Positions 17,791 through 27,011 of a DNA stretch of 64,000 bases are shown piece by piece. This stretch comes from Streptomyces olivochromogenes. GTDB taxonomy: Bacteria > Actinomycetota > Actinomycetes > Streptomycetales > Streptomycetaceae. The stretch is from the NCBI RefSeq assembly GCF_021538895.1, contig NZ_JADDRL010000022.1, forward strand, positions 1 through 64,000, in the 5' to 3' direction. The notes under the pieces are model-generated. The model was not told the origin of the DNA, did not search any database, and saw only the letters and a list, made by a program, of their open reading frames with translations. The translations under genes were made by a program, and so were the position numbers. Each line of letters opens with the position of its first letter. Position 1 is the stretch's first letter.

Positions 17791-19674
17791 TCAACCGTCC
17801 GTCCGCCCTCGCTTGCCGATCCCCGGCTCCCCGCCCGCCCGGAGCATCTGGCTCGCGGCCAGCTCGCGATAGAGCGCACTGCTGACCAGTAACTCCTCGT
17901 GGCGTCCGCCGACGGCCGTGCGGCCGTCCTGGAGCACCACGATGTGGTCGGCGTGCTGCACGGTGGACAGACGGTGGGCGATGACCAGCAGGGCGCACTC
18001 CTGGGCGACATCCTTCATGACGGTGGTGAGCGCCGATTCGTTGATCGCGTCGAGGTGGGAGGTGGGCTCGTCCAGCAGGAGCAGCGAGGGGCGGGCCAGC
18101 AACGCGCGGGCGAGGGCGACGCGTTGACGTTCGCCGCCGGAGAGGTTGCTGCCACGTTCACCGATGACAGCGGCCAGGCCCCCGGGCAACCGGTCGACGA
18201 CCTCTTCGAGCCGGGCCAGTTCGACGACGCGCCGGATCTCCGTCTCCGTGGCTTCGGGCACGGCGTAGGTGATGTTGTCGCGCAAGGTGCCGTGGACGAC
18301 ATGGGTGTTCTGGTCGACCACGGCGATGCCTCGACGGCAGGCGCCACGGGTGAGTTCGGTCGCGGGCCGCCCATCGAAGAGCAAGGTGCCCGCATCCGGC
18401 TCGTAGAACCTCGCCACCAGGGCGAACACCGTGCTCTTGCCGGCGCCGGACCGGCCCACCAGGGCCACGTGTCCGCGATGCGGGACAGCGAACGAAACAC
18501 CGCGGAGGACCGGCCGCTCCGGGACGTAGCCGAAGTGGACGTCGCGCAGCGCGAGGACGGGTTGTCCGCGGGTGCCGGACGGCCCGGTCGGCCGCAGTGC
18601 GGGTGTGCGGTCCTTCGGGATCTGGGGTGCGGTGGGCTCCACGGGAAGGCGGAGAGCCTCGTCGATGCGCTGGTAGGCGCCCATCCCGCGTTGGACGAGG
18701 CCCACGGCGCGGAAGACGGAGGACAGCGGCAGGACGAGGTACGAGGCGTACAGCAGGAACGCGACGAGGTCACCGAGGGAGCCGGCACGACCGCCTACAC
18801 GCAGGCCGCCGACGACCAGGACGATGAGGAATGAGCCTTGGACGGCGAGTTCGACGGCGGAACTCATCACGGAGGCGAGCTTCGCGGTGCGCACCCCCGC
18901 GCCGTAGGCCGCATCCACACGGGTGCCGATGCCGGCCGCCTCCCGCTCCTCGGCGCGGTGCACGCGGACCATCGGCAGGGCGCCCAGGGCGCGTTCCATA
19001 TCGGCGGCGACGGCACCGACCGAGCCCTGCATGTGTTCGGACGCGTTCCTGATGCCCGTGAGCAGCGAAGCGACCACCACGGCCGCCGCTGCCACAGTCA
19101 TGGCGACCAGGAGCAGAAGCAGAAGGTCCAGCCACGCCATGAGGGCGATCGCCCCGGCGGCGACCAGACTTCCCGTCACGAGATCGACCAGGGCCTGCGA
19201 GACGACCTCCCGCAGCAAAGTGGTGTCGGCCGTCACCCTGGAGATGAGGTCGCCGCCCCGGTGGCGGTCGTATTCCCTCATCTCCAGCCGTAGCAGCCGA
19301 CCCACCAGCCCGTGGCGGAGTTGCCGTACGACGCCTTCGCCCATCCGTTCCAGAAGGAAGCGTCCTGCGGCCCCCGTCGCCGCCTCGACGACGAAGAGCG
19401 TGCCCAGGAGTACCAGCAGCGGCCAGATCACCTGTCCGCGGCCGCTCGCGTCCACGACCTGCTTGGCGACGAGCGGCTGGGCCAGTCCCAGGGCGGAGCC
19501 CACGAGGGTCAGTACGCTGGCGACGGCGATGGCGCTCCGATGCCCGGCGGTGAGCCGGTACATCGTGGCCACCGCCGCCAGGGTGGACTTGTCGGCTCCG
19601 GCTCCGGCTCCGGCTTCGGCTTCGGCTTCGGCGACCGCGGCCCGGCCGCCGTGCGGGACCGTCGCTCCGGTCAT
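17791..19674 (-). CDS. Lasso peptide ABC exporter (LasD type)
   Basis: 627 residues: a six-helix exporter membrane domain (about 45-330) fused to an ATPase. Walker A GRSGAGKST is at 407-415, the signature LSGGERQRVALARALL and Walker B LLLLDEPTS follow, and an H-loop lies in VIAHRLS. The fusion of both domains is the usual D protein of lasso clusters, which exports and confers immunity to the product. The start ATG overlaps the stop of the B2 peptidase gene (ATGA). The N-terminus has a low-complexity AEAEAEAGAGAGA run encoded by six-base repeats. Confidence 0.9.
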   Translation of the reverse strand: MTGATVPHGGRAAVAEAEAEAGAGAGADKSTLAAVATMYRLTAGHRSAIAVASVLTLVGSALGLAQPLVAKQVVDASGRGQVIWPLLVLLGTLFVVEAATGAAGRFLLERMGEGVVRQLRHGLVGRLLRLEMREYDRHRGGDLISRVTADTTLLREVVSQALVDLVTGSLVAAGAIALMAWLDLLLLLLVAMTVAAAAVVVASLLTGIRNASEHMQGSVGAVAADMERALGALPMVRVHRAEEREAAGIGTRVDAAYGAGVRTAKLASVMSSAVELAVQGSFLIVLVVGGLRVGGRAGSLGDLVAFLLYASYLVLPLSSVFRAVGLVQRGMGAYQRIDEALRLPVEPTAPQIPKDRTPALRPTGPSGTRGQPVLALRDVHFGYVPERPVLRGVSFAVPHRGHVALVGRSGAGKSTVFALVARFYEPDAGTLLFDGRPATELTRGACRRGIAVVDQNTHVVHGTLRDNITYAVPEATETEIRRVVELARLEEVVDRLPGGLAAVIGERGSNLSGGERQRVALARALLARPSLLLLDEPTSHLDAINESALTTVMKDVAQECALLVIAHRLSTVQHADHIVVLQDGRTAVGGRHEELLVSSALYRELAASQMLRAGGEPGIGKRGRTDG

Positions 19675-20108
19675 CGGTCACTAGGCCGTGGCAGCGGGTC
19701 GACGGCCACCAGCCGGGCGAAGTAGCCCTGCGGGACTCCCTCGCCGACGGGACGGCCTTCAGCCTCGATCCAGGCGTGCGCGGTGAAGGGCGGGGTGACC
19801 CGTACACCGGTGCACCAGGTCGGCCAAGTTCCGCCGAGTCGGCACAGCAGTGCCGCTCCCAGGGAGCGCGGCAGGCACCCCTTCGGTCCGGCGCAGCGCA
19901 GGCTGGCGGCGCACATGGCGTCGCGTGCGTTCTGGGCCTGCGCGGTGCTCGCGGGCGCGGCGCCGCGCCGCAGGACGCCGAGCACGGCGCGGATGTGGCG
20001 GGGCGGCAGCAGGGCGAAGGCGACGGCGGGGAGCAGGACGAGGCGGGCGGCGAGGCGTCGGGCCAGGGGCACATCGGTGGGCCGCTCCAGCGCGCTGGGC
20101 GTCGTCAT
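19671..20108 (-). CDS. Lasso leader peptidase (B2, transglutaminase-like)
   Basis: 145 residues of the transglut_core3 family. Cys78 in KGCLPRSL and His111 in TAHAWIE are the catalytic pair; Glu115 or Glu117 probably completes the triad. The protein removes the leader from the precursor using ATP-independent cysteine protease chemistry and works with the RRE protein. Its ATG overlaps the B1 stop by four bases, and its stop overlaps the exporter start by four bases, so B1, B2 and D are translationally coupled. Confidence 0.92.
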   Translation of the reverse strand: MTTPSALERPTDVPLARRLAARLVLLPAVAFALLPPRHIRAVLGVLRRGAAPASTAQAQNARDAMCAASLRCAGPKGCLPRSLGAALLCRLGGTWPTWCTGVRVTPPFTAHAWIEAEGRPVGEGVPQGYFARLVAVDPLPRPSDR

Positions 20109-20359
20109 GAGGCGAGCCCCGAGTCGCGCAGCTCCCGTACGAGCGTCTCGACGTCCTGAAGGGCCTGCGCCTGGTCGATGTCGAACTCCTGGACCAGGGC
20201 GGCGGCCGCGTCCGCCTCCTCGCCGCCGTCCAGCAGCGTCCGCACCGCCAAGGTGGCCGTCGGGTTCAACTCCCAATAGGCACCGGCCTGTTCGTCCAGC
20301 AGTACCGTGCCGTAGTCGGTCTCGGCCGTGGAGACGTTGGCGCCGAACCGCAGGGGCAT
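20105..20359 (-). CDS. Lasso RRE protein (B1, PqqD family)
   Basis: 84 residues with the PqqD-like winged-helix fold: a beta opening (YGTVLLDEQAGAYWELN) and helices ending RELRDSG. In lasso pathways this RiPP recognition element binds the leader's YxxP-x-L-x-x-x-G-x-F motif, all of which is present in the precursor at 22273-22383, and delivers it to the B2 peptidase. An AAAGG lies upstream of ATG 20359. It follows the cyclase gene by 37 bases. Confidence 0.92.
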   Translation of the reverse strand: MPLRFGANVSTAETDYGTVLLDEQAGAYWELNPTATLAVRTLLDGGEEADAAAALVQEFDIDQAQALQDVETLVRELRDSGLAS

Positions 20360-20396
20360 GTGAGGGCCTTTCTGACGTGTTTGACAGGGGACGCGG

Positions 20397-22247
20397 TCAG
20401 GGTTGTGGGACACGGGTCCGGCCGTGGGCACGTCCGCGCAGCCACACCTCCGCGGCGATCGTGGAGTAGAGGATGGCGTCGGAGAGCCCTGGGGAGGCCG
20501 GCCGCCGGGCGAGCCGACGCAGCTCGGCGCCGTCCACCAGGCCCAGCTCCGCCAGCCGTGAGTCCTCCCACAGGGCCAGCAGGTCGGCGCGGTGTTCACG
20601 CAGTCCATTGGAGGCGTCCATGGAGGCCGTGGCCTTGTTACTGCGCCGCAGGCACTCCTCGGGCACGATCCCGCGCATCGCGGCGCTCAGGACGGGCTTG
20701 TACCGCCAGGGCGTGACACGCTCGCTCGGGCGTACGGCGAGAAACGCCTCGATGACGCGGTCGTCGAGGAAGGGAGAGGCCATCGGCAGGCCGACGCGGG
20801 CCGCCATCCGGTCCCACTGCCGGATGATGCGGGTGCACGAGCGGATCTGCTCCAGGTCGGTGTGGAGTCCACGGTCCGGATGCAGTGGAGAGGCCGTCGC
20901 CGCAGCATCGAGCAGTGCCCGGTGGGCCATCCGCTCGGCCTCGGGAGTCACCCAGTCGAACAGGCGCGGGGCCATGCTCCAGCCGAGACCCGTTGCGACG
21001 GACGGGGGCAACGGGCCACGTAGGTCACCGGCGGCGTCGGCGAGCCACTTCCCGTACGGCCGGAAGTCGGCGAGAGCGCGGAGTGTGCCGCCGAGCGGCC
21101 ATTGCCACAGCGCCCGGAACCCGCGCAACTGGCCCAGGGCGAAAAGCGGTCGGGTGCGCAGCAGCCGGTGGTAGTACGCCTCGGAGCACCATGCCACGTG
21201 GTCGCCGCCGATGCCGGTCAGATGCAACCGGCTGCCGCGTGCGGCGAGTCCGGGCAGGTGGTGCAGGACGCGGGAGCGGTCCATGACGCCGATGGTGGGT
21301 TCGTCGAGGAGGTCGTCGATGCCGAGCAGGTCCTCGTAGACCAGTGGCGAGGCGTCGGCGTCCCAGACCACGTGCTCGACGTCCGGCAGGTACCCCATCG
21401 CCCGCTCGGCCCAGGTCAGGTCGGTGTCCGCCGGATCCCGTCCCGGCCACGTGCTGGCCACCACGCGGGCGGGGGAGCGGTCGGCCAGGAAGCAGATGGA
21501 GGTGGAGTCCAGGCCCCCGGACAGGTCGCAGCTCAGCACGCCGCCCTGACGGGTACGCGCGCCGACGGCCTCCTCCAGTGCCGTCCGGATCAGGGGCGCC
21601 GCTTCGGCAAGCGGCAGGACCGGCTCCGGCGGCGTCCACCACCGAGTGTGCCGTACGGTGCGTCCGTCCGCGGCGACGACCAAGGCGGCCTGCGGAGGAA
21701 CGGCGGTGACCGCACGCCACATTGATGTCTCGAACAGCGGGTACGGGGCGGGCCACAGCAGCCTGACGGCCAGTTCCTCCACGTCGGGGTCCAGCCCCAG
21801 GACGGTGGCCAGCGTGTCGGCGCGGGTCGCGGCCACTCGCACGCCGTCGATCTCCGCGTGGAAGACGAGTCGCAGTCCGGAGGCGGTGCCCTGCACCCTG
21901 ATCTGTCCGTCGAGGGCGCCGACGAGGTGGAAACTGCCCGGGAGGGATCGGGACAGTGCGTCGAGTTCCGCGAGATCACGCAACCGTGCGGCCCGGCGTC
22001 GCAGTTCGTCGGCGTCGATCGGGCAGCAGCCGACGACGGCGAGGGAGGCGCCGCCGGCGCGCGCCGTGACGACCTCGTCGTCGTGCCAGTGGCCGACCAG
22101 CCAGGGCCGGCCCGACGCATGCGCGAGGGTCCGGCTTCCGGGGCGGGCGAAGGAGCGGGCCGCGGCGGCCGCGTCCGCACGGTCCGTGAAGACCGTGAAG
22201 TGCGCGTCGCCGGGGCCCGTCCCCGCACTCTCGTGCAGTTCAGTCAT
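20397..22247 (-). CDS. Lasso cyclase (asparagine-synthetase-like, C protein)
   Basis: 616 residues. The ATP-pyrophosphatase motif SGGLDSTS is at 243-250, with GIGGDH and RSNKATASM downstream as in asparagine synthetase B. The glutaminase domain is degenerate, as expected for lasso cyclases. The enzyme adenylates the Asp8 side chain of the core and forms the macrolactam with the Leu1 amine. The start is 25 bases after the precursor stop and has no good ribosome site, so it may depend on coupling to precursor translation. Confidence 0.93.
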   Translation of the reverse strand: MTELHESAGTGPGDAHFTVFTDRADAAAAARSFARPGSRTLAHASGRPWLVGHWHDDEVVTARAGGASLAVVGCCPIDADELRRRAARLRDLAELDALSRSLPGSFHLVGALDGQIRVQGTASGLRLVFHAEIDGVRVAATRADTLATVLGLDPDVEELAVRLLWPAPYPLFETSMWRAVTAVPPQAALVVAADGRTVRHTRWWTPPEPVLPLAEAAPLIRTALEEAVGARTRQGGVLSCDLSGGLDSTSICFLADRSPARVVASTWPGRDPADTDLTWAERAMGYLPDVEHVVWDADASPLVYEDLLGIDDLLDEPTIGVMDRSRVLHHLPGLAARGSRLHLTGIGGDHVAWCSEAYYHRLLRTRPLFALGQLRGFRALWQWPLGGTLRALADFRPYGKWLADAAGDLRGPLPPSVATGLGWSMAPRLFDWVTPEAERMAHRALLDAAATASPLHPDRGLHTDLEQIRSCTRIIRQWDRMAARVGLPMASPFLDDRVIEAFLAVRPSERVTPWRYKPVLSAAMRGIVPEECLRRSNKATASMDASNGLREHRADLLALWEDSRLAELGLVDGAELRRLARRPASPGLSDAILYSTIAAEVWLRGRAHGRTRVPQP

Positions 22248-22272
22248 GACGTCGGTCGATGACCGGCGATCG

Positions 22273-22383
22273 TCAGTTCTTGCTCAGGATCAGCCGGTCG
22301 TTGCCGTGGCGCCCCAGGAGCCCCGTCTCCTTCCGGAACGTACCGAGCCGGACGAGCGTCGGCGCTTCATAGGCCTTCTTCAT
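22273..22383 (-). CDS. Citrulassin-family lasso peptide precursor
   Basis: 36 residues, too short for most gene finders. Minus-strand GAGGAG lies five bases before ATG 22383. The leader (residues 1-21) contains Y5-E-A-P8, L10, G14 and F16, the RRE recognition pattern, and ends Thr20-Gly21, which puts the conserved Thr at position -2. The core is residues 22-36, LLGRHGNDRLILSKN. From memory, citrulassin A has LLGLAGNDRLVLSKN, so three positions differ (4, 5 and 11). Ring closure should join Leu1 to Asp8. Arg9 is the residue converted to citrulline in known members. Predicted neutral monoisotopic mass of the uncitrullinated lasso form, calculated from the residues, is 1686.96 Da. Confidence 0.93.
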   Translation of the reverse strand: MKKAYEAPTLVRLGTFRKETGLLGRHGNDRLILSKN

Positions 22384-23309
22384 GACTACTCCTCACGTGC
22401 AGGTTTGCCACCCATCTCCTGACCGACGGCCCACGGGACTGGCCGATGTGCTGTCGGTCGGCCCAGGGCTCATCGGGAACCCGGGCCAGGAAACGGGCGC
22501 AGCAATAGCTAGCTGCTGAGTGTGAGATCAAGGCAAGAGGCCTCGCGAAGCTCGGATAATATGCAGAATTCGAACCCCCTGGGTTGTGCACCCGCTCTCG
22601 TTTTGGTCGTTGCCGGCGCGGCATTGTCGTGTGACCGGGGTGCACACATGCTCGAATGAGCGTTTTGACGTGCGTTTCGGCAGTTGCTCGCCGCACCTGC
22701 CAGGTCGCGTCCGACGGCCGCCACAGGTGGGCGCCGCCGGGGCGCGCGCCATGCCCTCGACGTGCTCCCCTTCGCGTCGCTCCACGCCGAACCGTTCACC
22801 AGAGATCTCACCGGCGGACCGCGTGCAGGCGACTGGTTCGGGTTTCCGCATCCACGATTCCCCGGCTCGGCAGAGAATCTTGGGCCGGTAAAGCACCCGA
22901 ACCACAGGTCGGAGCTGAGATGCCGGGGAGAACATCCAGGCTGGGGCGTGGTTCGATTCGCCGATCGGATGTGCGCCGAGGAGGGCGCCTGACGGGCATC
23001 TGCCCTCTTCAGACGCCCTTTGCCGCGCCGGGAGGAAGCCCGGGTGGCGCGCCCGCTGCACGACCACCACGGCCGACGTCGCGCGGAACTGCGCGATCGA
23101 CGACGACCTGCTCGCTGACAACCTGCGCCTGCCCGACGGGCGTATGGAACCCTGCTTCTGCGGCCTGTCCGAGGGCCCGCACGGTTCGGCGAGGTCGAGG
23201 CGCGGGCCCTGCGGCGGCAGACCGCCGAAGCCGCCGCATGAGCCGGCGCAGCCGTCGACTACGCCTGCCGCCGTCCCTCGCGCCGGACCTCGGCGCTGCG
23301 CGGGAGCCG
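22384..23309. other. Long region upstream of the lasso cluster, no convincing gene
   Basis: About 925 bases without a supported gene. The part next to the precursor (22495-22640) is less GC-rich than the surroundings and includes ATAATATGCAGAATT at 22556-22570, a possible promoter core; on the minus strand TATTAT could be a -10 element, leaving a leader of about 170 bases. Around 23050-23330 a plus-strand frame reads like a protein fragment (NCAIDDDLLADNLRLPDG), but it has no start or recognisable family. It may be a decayed gene. Confidence 0.4.
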
Positions 23310-23344
23310 GGCCGCCCGGTGGTTGATCCTCGTGCCGGGCGGCC
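23310..23344 (-). terminator. Terminator of the aldehyde dehydrogenase gene
   Basis: GGCCGCCCGG and CCGGGCGGCC form a perfect 10-bp stem with a 15-base loop. On the minus strand the hairpin begins 12 bases after the aldehyde dehydrogenase stop codon at 23357. Confidence 0.65.
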
Positions 23345-23356
23345 GTGTTGTTCGTT

Positions 23357-24880
23357 CTAGAAGAAGCCGAGCTTCTTGGGGGAGTAGCTACAAAGAATGT
23401 TCTTCGTCTGCTGGTAGTGCTCCAGCATCATCTTGTGCGTCTCGCGGCCGATACCGGACTGCTTGTAGCCGCCGAACGCCGCGTGCGCGGGGTACGCGTG
23501 GTAGCAGTTGGTCCAGACGCGGCCCGCCTGGATGGCCCGGCCCGCGCGGTACGCGGTGTTGATGTCCCGGGTCCACACGCCGGCGCCGAGGCCGTACAGC
23601 GTGTCGTTGGCGATCTTGATGGCGTCGTCGAAGTCGTCGAAGGAGGCCACCGAGACGACCGGGCCGAAGATCTCCTCCTGGAAGATCCGCATGCGGTTGT
23701 CGCCCTCGAAGATGGTCGGCTGGACGTAGTAGCCGCCCTTCAGCTCGCCGTCGTGCTCGATACGTTCACCACCCGTGAGGATCTTGGCGCCCTCCTGGCG
23801 GCCGACGTCGAAGTAGGAGAGGATCTTCTCCAGCTGGTCGTTGGAGGCCTGGGCGCCGATCATCGTGTCGGTGTCGAGGGGGTGCCCCGGCTTGATCAGA
23901 CGGGTGCGGGCGACCGCCGCTTCGAGGAACTCGGCGTAGTTGCCGCGCTGGACCAGGGCCCGGGACGGGCAGGTGCAGACCTCGCCCTGGTTGAGCGCGA
24001 ACATCGTGAAGCCTTCGAGCGCCTTGTCGCGGAAGTCGTCGTCGTGCGCCCAGACGTCGTCGAAGAAGATGTTGGGCGACTTGCCGCCGAGCTCCAGCGT
24101 GACCGGCTTGATGTTCTCCGAGGCGTACTGCATGATCAGCCGCCCGGTCGTGGTCTCACCGGTGAACGCGACCTTCGCCACCCGGGGGCTGGACGCGAGC
24201 GGCTTGCCCGCCTCCACGCCGAAGCCGTTGACGATGTTCACCACGCCCGGCGGCAGCAGGTCCGCGATCAGGCTCATCCAGTAGTGGATCGACGCCGGGG
24301 TCTGCTCGGCCGGCTTGATGACGACCGCGTTGCCCGCGGCGAGGGCGGGCGCCAGCTTCCATGTCGCCATCAGGATGGGGAAGTTCCACGGGATGATCTG
24401 GGCCACGACACCGAGCGGCTCGTGGAAGTGGTACGCCACCGTGTCGTCGTCGACCTCGCCGAGCGACCCCTCCTGCGCGCGGATCGCCCCGGCGAAGTAC
24501 CGGAAGTGGTCGATCGCCAGCGGGATGTCGGCCGCCAGGGTCTCGCGCACCGGCTTGCCGTTCTCCCAGCTCTCCGCGACCGCCAGGGGTTCGAGGTAGG
24601 CCTCCATCCGGTCAGCGATCTTCAGGAGGATGTCGGAGCGCTCGGTCACCGACGTCCGGCCCCAGCCGGGAGCTGCCGCGTGCGCCGCGTCGAGCGCCCG
24701 CTCCACGTCCTCCGCGGTACCCCGCGCGACCTCGGTGAACGGCTGCCCGTTCACCGGCGACGGGTTCTCGAAGTACTGCCCGCGGGCCGGCGGCACGTAC
24801 TCGCCGCCGATGAAGTGGTCGTAACGCGCCTGGTAGGAGACGATCGCGCCCTCGGTGCCGGGCGCCGCGTAACGGGTCAT
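23357..24880 (-). CDS. NAD-dependent aldehyde dehydrogenase (ExaC/AldA type)
   Basis: 507 residues. Catalytic Cys302 in NQGEVCTC and general base Glu263 in LELGGKSP are present, with the cofactor segments PWNFP and FTGETTTG. The doubled Cys motif and the length match the acetaldehyde/ExaC-type dehydrogenases that act with alcohol oxidation. It is a soluble tetramer in the family. The gene follows a GAF-domain regulator on the same strand by 94 bases, and such pairs usually mean that the regulator activates the dehydrogenase. Confidence 0.93.
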   Translation of the reverse strand: MTRYAAPGTEGAIVSYQARYDHFIGGEYVPPARGQYFENPSPVNGQPFTEVARGTAEDVERALDAAHAAAPGWGRTSVTERSDILLKIADRMEAYLEPLAVAESWENGKPVRETLAADIPLAIDHFRYFAGAIRAQEGSLGEVDDDTVAYHFHEPLGVVAQIIPWNFPILMATWKLAPALAAGNAVVIKPAEQTPASIHYWMSLIADLLPPGVVNIVNGFGVEAGKPLASSPRVAKVAFTGETTTGRLIMQYASENIKPVTLELGGKSPNIFFDDVWAHDDDFRDKALEGFTMFALNQGEVCTCPSRALVQRGNYAEFLEAAVARTRLIKPGHPLDTDTMIGAQASNDQLEKILSYFDVGRQEGAKILTGGERIEHDGELKGGYYVQPTIFEGDNRMRIFQEEIFGPVVSVASFDDFDDAIKIANDTLYGLGAGVWTRDINTAYRAGRAIQAGRVWTNCYHAYPAHAAFGGYKQSGIGRETHKMMLEHYQQTKNILCSYSPKKLGFF

Positions 24881-24974
24881 GCTGGTCTGCCTCCTTCAGC
24901 GGGCTGCCCGCCGTTGGGCAGCTCCCGCCGGGGAGGGTAGGAAGGCGGACGTTGCAACCACGTTGCGCCGCGGG

Positions 24975-26279
24975 TCAGCGAGGCGTCCGGCGCGCGGGCG
25001 CCGCCAGCTCCGCTTCCAGCGCCGCCAGGTGCGCTCCTACCGGCGCCGTCGGCCGCACCGCCGCGAGGGCCCGCCACACCTGCAGATCGTCCTCGCCCCA
25101 GCGCGCGTGCGCCCAGTCCGCCAGCAGGTCGGGATCGCGACAGGCGATCAGGGCCGCACGCAGCCCGTCGGCGAGGAGCTGCCTGAGCCGCACCACCGCC
25201 GGTGCCTGCGAGCCGGGCAGCAGCGGACCGGTGTACGCCGCCGACGCCGCGGAGATCGCACCCGCCTCCAGACGCCGCTCCACGACGGCGACGTCGGACT
25301 CGACCGGGGCCGTCAGCCGGTACGGCCTTGACGCGAGCAGCCCCGGCCCGAGGATCCTGCGCAGCCTGGCCAGCTCGGCGCGCAGGGTCACCGGCGTCAC
25401 CGACTCGTCCTCGTACAGCGCGCACAGCAGCTCGTCGCCGGTCAGACCCTCCGGGTGACGGGCCAGCAGCACCAGGAGCTCGCTGTGCCGGCGGCTGAGC
25501 CTGACCGTCCGCCCGTCCAGCAGGAGCAGGGCCTCGTCCCGGCCCAGTGCGGTCAGGGCGGGCGTGCCGACGGCGGGCGGCGGCGGGGCGAGCAGCGCCA
25601 GCTGCGACTCCGCCGCGCGCGCCACGGCCTGGACGAAGCCCAGGCTGTGCGGGTGTGCGAGTCCGTCGCCACCGGTGATGTCGACGGCGCCGAGCACCCG
25701 GCCGGTGCGTGGATCGTGCACCGGCGCGGCCGCACACGTCCACGGCTGCACCCGGCGGATGAAGTGCTCCGCCGCGAAGACCTGCACCGGCCGGTCGACG
25801 GCCACCGCCGTGCCGGGCGCGTTCGTCCCGACCGAGGTCTCCGCCCAGCGCGCGCCCGGCACGAAGTTCATCCGGTCCGCCTTCCGCCGGGTCGACGGAT
25901 GGCCCTCGACCCACAGCAGCCTGCCGTGCGCGTCGCACACGGCGAGCAGATGCTCGCCGTCGGCGGCGAACGAGCCCAGCAGCTCCCGGAACAGCGGCAT
26001 CACCCGGGCCAGCGGATGCTCCGCGCGGTAGGCGCCGAGATCCCCGTCCGCGAGCTCCACGCTCGCGGTGCAGTCCGGCCCCACGCCCGCCCGCGCGGAA
26101 CGCCGCCACGAGTCCGCCACCACCGACCGCACCGGACGCGGCACGACACCGGCGGTGGTGAACGTCTCGTGTGCTCGGCGCAGCGCACGGACGCGCTCGG
26201 CAGGGTCGGCCCCCGGCTCCAGGGCCACCCACGGATCGGTCAACACGGCCTCCCCGGAAGACGATGTGGCTGGGGACAT
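24975..26279 (-). CDS. GAF-domain transcriptional regulator (AcoR-like front, winged-helix tail)
   Basis: 434 residues. The N-terminal two thirds resemble AcoR: a helical opening (VRSVVADSWRRSARAGV), then a GAF sensor with ARWAETSVGTNAPGTAVA and PVHDPRTGRVLGAVDITG. Instead of the sigma-54 AAA and Fis domains, the C-terminus carries a winged-helix-like segment (LSRRHSELLVLLARHPEGLT, then TLRAELARLRRILG). Start ATG 26279 is chosen because homologous sequence begins there; the frame continues upstream without family features. By position it controls the aldehyde dehydrogenase gene. Confidence 0.82.
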   Translation of the reverse strand: MSPATSSSGEAVLTDPWVALEPGADPAERVRALRRAHETFTTAGVVPRPVRSVVADSWRRSARAGVGPDCTASVELADGDLGAYRAEHPLARVMPLFRELLGSFAADGEHLLAVCDAHGRLLWVEGHPSTRRKADRMNFVPGARWAETSVGTNAPGTAVAVDRPVQVFAAEHFIRRVQPWTCAAAPVHDPRTGRVLGAVDITGGDGLAHPHSLGFVQAVARAAESQLALLAPPPPAVGTPALTALGRDEALLLLDGRTVRLSRRHSELLVLLARHPEGLTGDELLCALYEDESVTPVTLRAELARLRRILGPGLLASRPYRLTAPVESDVAVVERRLEAGAISAASAAYTGPLLPGSQAPAVVRLRQLLADGLRAALIACRDPDLLADWAHARWGEDDLQVWRALAAVRPTAPVGAHLAALEAELAAPARRTPR

Positions 26280-26368
26280 CGTCACTCGGGGTGTTCGCGC
26301 CGACAACCGTTTCGACCGGCCTCGCCCGAACGACGGACACCGCACCGGCCACGGGCGCCGGTTTCCGG

Positions 26369-26968
26369 TCAGGCGAAGTTGACCAGTCTGATGTAGCGGA
26401 CCCAGTCCCAGTGCGGCCCCGGATCGGTGTGATCGGTCCCGGGCACCTGGTAGTGCCCGATGATGTGCTGGCGGTCCTTGGGAATGCCGTACGCGGAGCA
26501 GATCGCCGCGGTCAGCTTCGCGGACTCCTCGTACAGGGCGTCGGTGAAGTAGTCGGGCTGATCCACCCACCCCTCGTGTTCGATGCCGATGCTGCGGGTG
26601 TTGTAGTCCCAGTTCCCGGCGTGCCAGGCGATGTCCCGCTCCCGGACGCACTGCGCGACGTGCCCGTCGGCGGAACGGACCACATAGTGCGCCGACACCT
26701 GCTTCTTGGGGTTCTGGAAGATCGAGAGCGTGTCCGGGTACGACTCCTGCGTGACGTGGATGACCACCCGGTCGATCGTGTGGGAGTCGGGACGGCTGGA
26801 GGCGGTGTAGTTGGAGCCGCTCGCCGCCTGCCACTCGGCGAGTGGGTAGTCGACGGCCTCGGGCTCTGCTCCGGCGCGCGCGTCGGGGAGCAGCGCGTAC
26901 GGAATGGTGGCGAGGGCGGCGCCCTTGAGGAGCCGTCGCCTGCTGGGAAGCGGTCGTGCCCGGTCCAT
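26369..26968 (-). CDS. Tat-exported N-acetylmuramoyl-L-alanine amidase
   Basis: 199 residues. A twin-arginine signal (SRRRLLKG, hydrophobic AALATIPYALLPDARA) opens the protein. The amidase_2 domain follows: His71 in VVIHVTQ, WHAGN at 115-119, and the zinc-site motif TDHTDPG at 178-184. It should cut the amide between muramic acid and the peptide stem in the cell wall. A GAAAGG ribosome site lies about ten bases before ATG 26968. It has only the catalytic domain and no cell-wall-binding repeats. It is 43 bases downstream of the acetamidase gene on the same strand. Confidence 0.9.
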   Translation of the reverse strand: MDRARPLPSRRRLLKGAALATIPYALLPDARAGAEPEAVDYPLAEWQAASGSNYTASSRPDSHTIDRVVIHVTQESYPDTLSIFQNPKKQVSAHYVVRSADGHVAQCVRERDIAWHAGNWDYNTRSIGIEHEGWVDQPDYFTDALYEESAKLTAAICSAYGIPKDRQHIIGHYQVPGTDHTDPGPHWDWVRYIRLVNFA

Positions 26969-27011
26969 GTCGGTGTGCCTTTCGGTGTGGGGGTGAAGCC
27001 TCGGAGTTCGG

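Noticed and set aside
22551..22562. GGATAAT as a plus-strand promoter
   Set aside because: No -35 match at suitable spacing and no plus-strand gene downstream.
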